Positions 59,965-64,000 of a stretch of 64,000 nucleotides of DNA are shown in pieces. The notes beneath the pieces are model-generated. The model had not been told where the DNA came from and ran no database searches. It saw nothing but the letters and a program-made list of their open reading frames with translations. Within the stretch, counting starts at the first letter, position 1, and every line of letters begins with the position of its first letter. A program made the translations under genes and the position numbers. Source of the DNA: Microbacteriaceae bacterium (GTDB lineage: Bacteria > Actinomycetota > Actinomycetes > Actinomycetales > Microbacteriaceae); NCBI GenBank assembly GCA_019638805.1, contig JAHBTA010000001.1, positions 62,001-126,000 of the forward strand. The letters run 5' to 3'.

Positions 59965-60477
59965 ATGCACGCACTCGCCGAAATCTTCCCCCTCATGCGC
60001 GGAGGCGGCGCCTTCCTCGCCCTGATCGGCCTCGGCATCCTGGTCGGTGCGTTCGGTTCGCGGAAGTGGCGCACGGTCTGGCTGATCGTCGGCGCCGGAC
60101 TCGGGGTGGCCGCGATGGCCGTGCTCGGCGCGACCAAGATCGCGTTCGCCGGGCTGCCCTACCCGGCCATCTGGCAGTGGGTCGTGCTCGGCGTCGCGTT
60201 CCTCGTCGAGGGGTACCTGGTGAGCGTCGTGGTGCGCAAGGTGCCCGACATCGAGTCGCGGCGGTTCTGGCTCTGGATGCTGTTCATCGTGGGCTCGCAC
60301 TTCCTGATCCTGGGGGCCTCGCACGGGCCGATCTGCGCGGGGTTGGCGATCGCATGCATGGGCAACGCGCTGCTCGGGCTGAAGCTGCAAGAGGTCGATG
60401 TGCGGCTGTTCTGGGGCTTCGACGGGGTGCTGAAGATCGCGGCAGGCGTCGCGATGGTGCTCGTGAGCTACGCGTAG
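59965..60477 (+). CDS. Five-helix membrane protein (DUF6609-like)
   Basis: 170 aa; hydrophobic segments at about 14-30, 38-55, 68-88, 103-120 and 150-168, starting with GAFLALIGLGILVGAFGSRKW. I recall DUF6609 for this pattern, but the match is from memory. ATG at 59965 has AAGG directly upstream. Its TAG stop begins the -10 box of the NYN gene. Confidence 0.75.
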   Translation: MHALAEIFPLMRGGGAFLALIGLGILVGAFGSRKWRTVWLIVGAGLGVAAMAVLGATKIAFAGLPYPAIWQWVVLGVAFLVEGYLVSVVVRKVPDIESRRFWLWMLFIVGSHFLILGASHGPICAGLAIACMGNALLGLKLQEVDVRLFWGFDGVLKIAAGVAMVLVSYA

Positions 60478-60486
60478 GCTCGGCGC

Positions 60487-61368
60487 ATGGCCGACCCTCG
60501 CGTTGCCGTCTACATCGACTTCGACAACATCGTCATCTCGCGGTACGACCAGCTCTTCGGGCAGGGGGCGTGGCGCAAGGACAACGCCCGCGAGTCCACC
60601 ATGGGCGCGAAATCGGCGGATGCGGTGGGCAAGCGCCTCGATGAGGCCCGCGTCGACATCGGCGTGATCCTCGATTACGCGACGACGTTCGGCTCGGTCG
60701 CGGTGACACGTGCCTACGCCGACTGGTCGGCCCCGGCGAACGCGAGCTACCAGATCCAGCTCGTCGACCGCTCGGTCGACCTGACGCAGCTCTTCAATGT
60801 GTCGGGCACGAAGAACGGCGCAGACATCCGGCTCGCGGTGGATGTCGTGGACGACCTGTTCCGGTTCGACTCGATCACGCAGGTGGTCATCGTCGCCGGC
60901 GACTCGGACTACATCCCCCTCGTCACTCGCTGCAAGCGCATGGGCCGAGCGGTGATCGGGATCGGGATCACGGGCTCGACCTCACGCGCGTTCGTGAAGG
61001 CGTGCGACGAGTTCACCTACTACGACGAAGTGCCCGGGGTGCCCAAGGCGGCTGCCCAGCCGACCGCGGGCCGGGGCTCGGCCACCCGGAAGCCGCGCGT
61101 CGAGGCGGCGGCGGACGAGGCCGAGCCGCAGGCGGCCGCGACCGAGCTGCTGCGCCGCGCGCTGCAGCTGGTCGACGACAAGAACGACGAGGAGTGGCAG
61201 ACCAACGGCGAGGTCAAGAACCAGATGATCCGTCTCGACCCGTCGTTCAAGGAGAAGCCCCTGGGCTACAAGTCGTTCACCGAGTTCCTCGAGTCGCGCG
61301 CGGCGGCGGGCGTCATCGAGATCAAGCCGAAGTCAAAGGCGAACGACCGGCGGCTCAAGCTGCGGTAG
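60487..61368 (+). CDS. NYN-domain (PIN-like) protein with OST-HTH/LOTUS tail
   Basis: 293 aa. NYN nuclease core: YIDFDNI at 9-15 (Asp11, Asp13), ADIRLAVDVVDDLF, AGDSDYIPLVTRCKRMG. These acidic residues match a metal-dependent RNase. A charged Ala-rich linker (about 190-220) leads to a C-terminal domain (TELLRRALQLVDDK, NGEVKNQMIRLDPSF, LGYKSFTEFLESRA) with the OST-HTH/LOTUS pattern that binds RNA (often G-quadruplex). TAGGCT ends six bases before the ATG. Confidence 0.88.
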   Translation: MADPRVAVYIDFDNIVISRYDQLFGQGAWRKDNARESTMGAKSADAVGKRLDEARVDIGVILDYATTFGSVAVTRAYADWSAPANASYQIQLVDRSVDLTQLFNVSGTKNGADIRLAVDVVDDLFRFDSITQVVIVAGDSDYIPLVTRCKRMGRAVIGIGITGSTSRAFVKACDEFTYYDEVPGVPKAAAQPTAGRGSATRKPRVEAAADEAEPQAAATELLRRALQLVDDKNDEEWQTNGEVKNQMIRLDPSFKEKPLGYKSFTEFLESRAAAGVIEIKPKSKANDRRLKLR

Positions 61369-61374
61369 GCACGG

Positions 61375-61683
61375 CTAGCTCGACTCCCCCAGCGCCGCCT
61401 CCAGCCGCTCCAGTTTCCCGTCGAGCTCACCCACGTGTCCGGGTCGGATGTCGGCCTTCAGCACGAGCGAGACGCGCGAACCGAAGGCGCCCACGGCATC
61501 CGTCGCGCGTTTGACGAAGTCGAAGACCTCGTCCCACTCCCCCTCGATCTCGGTGAACATCGAACTGGTGCGGTTGGGCAGTCCGCTCTCGCGGACGATC
61601 TTGACGGCGGCGGCCACCGCGTCGTGCACGGAACCATCGGCACGGCCGGTGCCGCTCGGGGCGACGGAGAAGGCGACGATCAT
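61375..61683 (-). CDS. MTH1187-family thiamine-binding protein
   Basis: 102 aa. Starts MIVAFSVAPSGTG and has the family pattern SVHDAVAAAVKIVRESGL and FTEIEGEWDEVFDFVKRA. Members bind thiamine or HMP and often sit beside ykoE-type transporters; here it is about 30 kb away. CAAAAT ends six bases before the ATG. It faces the NYN gene tail to tail and diverges from the DUF1761 gene. Confidence 0.87.
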   Translation of the reverse strand: MIVAFSVAPSGTGRADGSVHDAVAAAVKIVRESGLPNRTSSMFTEIEGEWDEVFDFVKRATDAVGAFGSRVSLVLKADIRPGHVGELDGKLERLEAALGESS

Positions 61684-61732
61684 GGTGCTATTTTGACGGC
61701 ATCCACCGGACGACGAGGTCAAGGAGGACCGC

Positions 61733-62155
61733 ATGACCGTCCCCACCATCAACTACATCGCGGTCGTGCTGGCCACGATCTCGAGCATGATCGTCGGCGC
61801 GGTCTGGTACACGCCGAAGGTCTTCGGCAACTACTGGATGAAGCTCTCGGGGCAGACGCCGTCGGGCAACAGCAAGGATGCGGTGCGCCCCATCATCGTG
61901 ACCGTGATCGTCTCGTTCGTCACGGCTTGGGTGCTCGCCGGAGCGGCCGACATCTCATTCGGGTTCTACGGCGGGTCGTTCCTGGTGAACGCGCTCGTGA
62001 CGGGCGCGATCCTGTGGGCGGGGTTCACCGCCGCGCGCTTCATCACGCACGACCAGTTCGACCGGAGGCCGTGGCAGCTCACCGTGCTGAACTGCGCGCA
62101 CGAGCTCGTGACCATCCTGATCATGGCGCTCATCATCGGGGTGTGGCCGGCGTAG
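61733..62155 (+). CDS. DUF1761 membrane protein
   Basis: 140 aa, four membrane segments: YIAVVLATISSMIVGAVWYTP at the N-terminus (family signature WYTP), IIVTVIVSFVTAWVLAGA, LVNALVTGAILWAGFTAARF and ELVTILIMALIIGVW. Role unknown. A very good AAGGAGG precedes the ATG. Confidence 0.88.
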   Translation: MTVPTINYIAVVLATISSMIVGAVWYTPKVFGNYWMKLSGQTPSGNSKDAVRPIIVTVIVSFVTAWVLAGAADISFGFYGGSFLVNALVTGAILWAGFTAARFITHDQFDRRPWQLTVLNCAHELVTILIMALIIGVWPA

Positions 62156-62216
62156 GGGCGAGCTTCCCGGGGCGGGCTTCCGGGGCGGGCGCTGCGCCTG
62201 GGTGCGGGGTGGCGTG

Positions 62217-63749
62217 CTACGCCTGCGCGCGCTCGAGGATGAGTTCGCGCACGCGCGCGGCGTCGGCCTGACCGCCCATGGCCTTCATGACGGCGCCGAT
62301 GATCGCGCCGGCGGCTTGCACCTTGCCCTCGCGGATCTTCTCCAGCACGTCGGGCTGCTCGGCCAGCGCCGCGTCGATCGCGGCTATCAGCGCGCCGTCG
62401 TCGGAGACCACCTTGAGGCCGCGCCGCTCGACCACCTCGGCGGGGGTGCCCTCGCCGTCGATGACGCCCTCGATGACCTGGCGCGCGAGCTTGTCGTTGA
62501 CCACGCCTGACTCGACCAGCTCGACCACCGCGGCCACTTGCTCCGGGGCGATCAACTCGGCGGGCTCGGCGTCGCGCGCGTTCGCGATGCGGGCGATCTC
62601 GCCGGTCCACCATTTGCGGGCCTGGGCGGGGGCGGCGCCGGCGGCCACCGTCTCCTCCACCTCGGCCAGCAGGCCCGAGTTCTGAACATCTCGGAACTCG
62701 GCCTCGGTGAAGCCCCACGCCTCGCGTAGCCTCTTGCGACGTACCGCGGGTGCCTCGGGCAGCGCAGCGCGCAACTGCTCGATCAGCCCGGCCGACGGCT
62801 CGATGGGAAGGAGGTCCGGCTCGGGGAAATAGCGATAGTCATCGGCGTCCGACTTCGGGCGACCGGGGGATGTGGTGCCCTTGTCCTCGTGCCAGTGTCG
62901 CGTCTCCTGCGTGATGGTTCCACCCGCCGACAGGATCGCCGCCTGGCGCTGGATCTCGTAACGCACCGCGCGCTCGACGGAACGCAGCGAGTTGACGTTC
63001 TTGGTCTCGGTGCGGGTGCCGAGAGGTGCCACCGGCTGTCCGGCCTGCGCACGAGGCCGCAGGCTGACGTTCGCATCGCACCGGAGGTTGCCGCGCTCCA
63101 TGCGCGCCTCGGAGATCCCGAGCGCCCGGACGATGTCGCGGATGGTGGCGACGTACGCCTTGCCGACCTCGGGGGCGCGACCCTCGGCTCCGAAGATCGG
63201 CTTGGTGACGATCTCGACCAGGGGAACGCCCGCCCGGTTGTAGTCGACCAGGGACGCCTCCGCGCCGTGGATGCGACCGGTCGCCCCGCCGATGTGGGTG
63301 AGCTTGCCCGCGTCCTCCTCCATGTGGGCGCGCTCGATCGGGACGGTGACCTCGGTGCCATCCTCCAGCTCGATCACCAGGGAGCCCTCGAACGCGATGG
63401 GCTCGTCGTACTGGCTGATCTGGTAGTTCTTGGCGAGGTCGGGGTAGAAGTAGTTCTTGCGGCTGAAGGTGCTGCGGGACGCGATCTCGCAGCCGAGGGC
63501 GAGCCCCAGCGAGATGGCGTATTCGACCGCCTTCTCGTTCACCACGGGGAGCGAACCCGGCAACCCCAGGTCGACGGGCGTGATCTGGGTGTTGGGGGCG
63601 GCATCCCGATCGGCGTTCGGGGCAGCGGGGTTGGGCGCGTCGCTGAACATCTTGGTCTGCGTCGACAACTCGACGTGCACCTCGAAACCGAGCACCGGTT
63701 CGTACATCTCGAGCGCCTTGTCGAAGTCCATGAGGTCGGGCTTGGCCAT
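62217..63749 (-). CDS. gatB: Asp/Glu-tRNA(Asn/Gln) amidotransferase subunit B
   Basis: 510 aa. Transamidates Glu-tRNA(Gln)/Asp-tRNA(Asn) with GatA and GatC. N-terminal catalytic cradle [68 protein letters not shown]-terminal YqeY-like tail. TAGGAT ends six bases before the ATG and starts with the stop codon of the next gene upstream. Confidence 0.95.
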   Translation of the reverse strand: MAKPDLMDFDKALEMYEPVLGFEVHVELSTQTKMFSDAPNPAAPNADRDAAPNTQITPVDLGLPGSLPVVNEKAVEYAISLGLALGCEIASRSTFSRKNYFYPDLAKNYQISQYDEPIAFEGSLVIELEDGTEVTVPIERAHMEEDAGKLTHIGGATGRIHGAEASLVDYNRAGVPLVEIVTKPIFGAEGRAPEVGKAYVATIRDIVRALGISEARMERGNLRCDANVSLRPRAQAGQPVAPLGTRTETKNVNSLRSVERAVRYEIQRQAAILSAGGTITQETRHWHEDKGTTSPGRPKSDADDYRYFPEPDLLPIEPSAGLIEQLRAALPEAPAVRRKRLREAWGFTEAEFRDVQNSGLLAEVEETVAAGAAPAQARKWWTGEIARIANARDAEPAELIAPEQVAAVVELVESGVVNDKLARQVIEGVIDGEGTPAEVVERRGLKVVSDDGALIAAIDAALAEQPDVLEKIREGKVQAAGAIIGAVMKAMGGQADAARVRELILERAQA

Positions 63750-63758
63750 GCGTCAATC

Positions 63759-64000
63759 CTACGAGGGGGGCGGGGGCGGGTCGGCGCGGGCGGGCTCTGT
63801 GCGGGCGGGCTCGGCGCGGGCGGGCTCGGCGCGGTGCACGCTCCACAGCGCGAGCGCGAGCAGCGTCCCCGCGAGGATGCCGGCGGCGTGCAGGTCCCAG
63901 GTGAGGAGCAGGACCGCGCCCGCCAGCATCCCGACCCCGCCGGCCAGGCGCGCCGGAACGCGAGACGAGCGCAGCGCGGCGACCAGGACGAGCGCGGCGA
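63759..64000 (-). CDS. Membrane protein with (AEPAR)n tail (partial)
   Basis: C-terminal 79 codons of a gene that begins beyond the window. A hydrophobic segment (GMLAGAVLLLTWDLHAAG) and a second one are followed by HR then the repeat AEPAR, ending PPPPPS. The DNA under the repeat is a 15-bp tandem array (63781-63840). Function not recognised; gatA would usually sit here. Confidence 0.6.
   Translation of the reverse strand, partial: AALVLVAALRSSRVPARLAGGVGMLAGAVLLLTWDLHAAGILAGTLLALALWSVHRAEPARAEPARTEPARADPPPPPS
63781..63840. repeat. 15-bp tandem array encoding AEPAR
   Basis: Four 15-bp units starting 63781, 63796, 63811 and 63826 (two identical: TCGGCGCGGGCGGGC), coding for AEPAR repeats just before the stop of the partial membrane protein. 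Confidence 0.8.

Noticed and set aside
1..64000. CRISPR array or prophage/integrated element
   Set aside because: No spaced direct repeats of CRISPR type, no integrase, terminase or portal genes, and neither tRNA is followed by a duplicated tRNA end.

Overview
The window is ordinary chromosome from a high-GC actinobacterium, most likely a member of the Microbacteriaceae. The basis is the strong G/C third-position bias, GTG/TTG starts, MTH1187/NYN/DUF2017 families, a clpS-DUF2017-zincin operon after tRNA-His, and many leaderless genes with a TAnnnT box 6-7 bases before the start codon. I see no rRNA, CRISPR array, prophage or insertion sequence. Most of the window is house-keeping and transport genes in short operons.

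Layout. 1-7.8 kb: truncated haemoglobin, FAD dehydrogenase, two acyl-CoA thioesterases, a PadR-HAAS membrane operon and EttA. 7.9-8.5 kb: a lone lower-GC gene, perhaps an OGG-fold protein. 8.5-15.2 kb: DUF-type lipoprotein, SSB, hydrolase-TetR pair, MsrA, aldo/keto reductase, EamA exporter, and an 84-aa protein behind a perfect SOS box. 15.2-22.4 kb: a four-gene ABC exporter operon (two ATPases, two giant FtsX-type permeases). 22.4-26.1 kb: tRNA-Arg, MarR-MFS operon, oligoribonuclease, tRNA-His, clpS operon. 26.1-31.4 kb: sulfurtransferase, a broken NMT1/ThiY-like gene, a P-loop kinase, and the ECF transporter ykoE-ykoD-ykoC under a TPP riboswitch. 31.4-38.4 kb: PotABCD-type polyamine-like importer, divergent GntR regulator with a soluble Cache-domain partner, and a semialdehyde dehydrogenase. 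38.4-46.6 kb: glycosyltransferase, M23 peptidase, membrane acyltransferase, alcohol dehydrogenase, methyltransferase, TetR, FBP, SRPBCC and small proteins. 46.7-51.1 kb: an operon with a 24-codon peptide ORF, lipoprotein, peptidoglycan-binding adaptor and MacB-type ABC protein. 51.1-64 kb: GNAT, zwf, NERD-helicase, PIG-V-like mannosyltransferase, SatD operon, RraA, OsmC, NYN-LOTUS protein, thiamine-binding protein, DUF1761 and gatB.

How genes work together. The thiamine locus (riboswitch, ykoEDC, ThiY-like remnant, distant MTH1187 protein) salvages thiamine or its pyrimidine precursor. The GntR-Cache pair probably senses a small molecule and controls the divergent Pot-type importer, with the semialdehyde dehydrogenase downstream in catabolism. 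Several regulators carry palindromes over their own promoters (PadR, TetR, SatD).

The least explained signals are: the translationally coupled 24-aa ORF at the head of the MacB operon; the SOS-box small protein; a 58-bp palindromic repeat present twice; an exact 10-bp tandem array between osmC and its divergent neighbour; SatD palindromes at both ends of its operon; short tandem duplications laid over or next to stop codons; and genes (clpS, ykoD, the ThiY-like gene) whose starts or frames look damaged.
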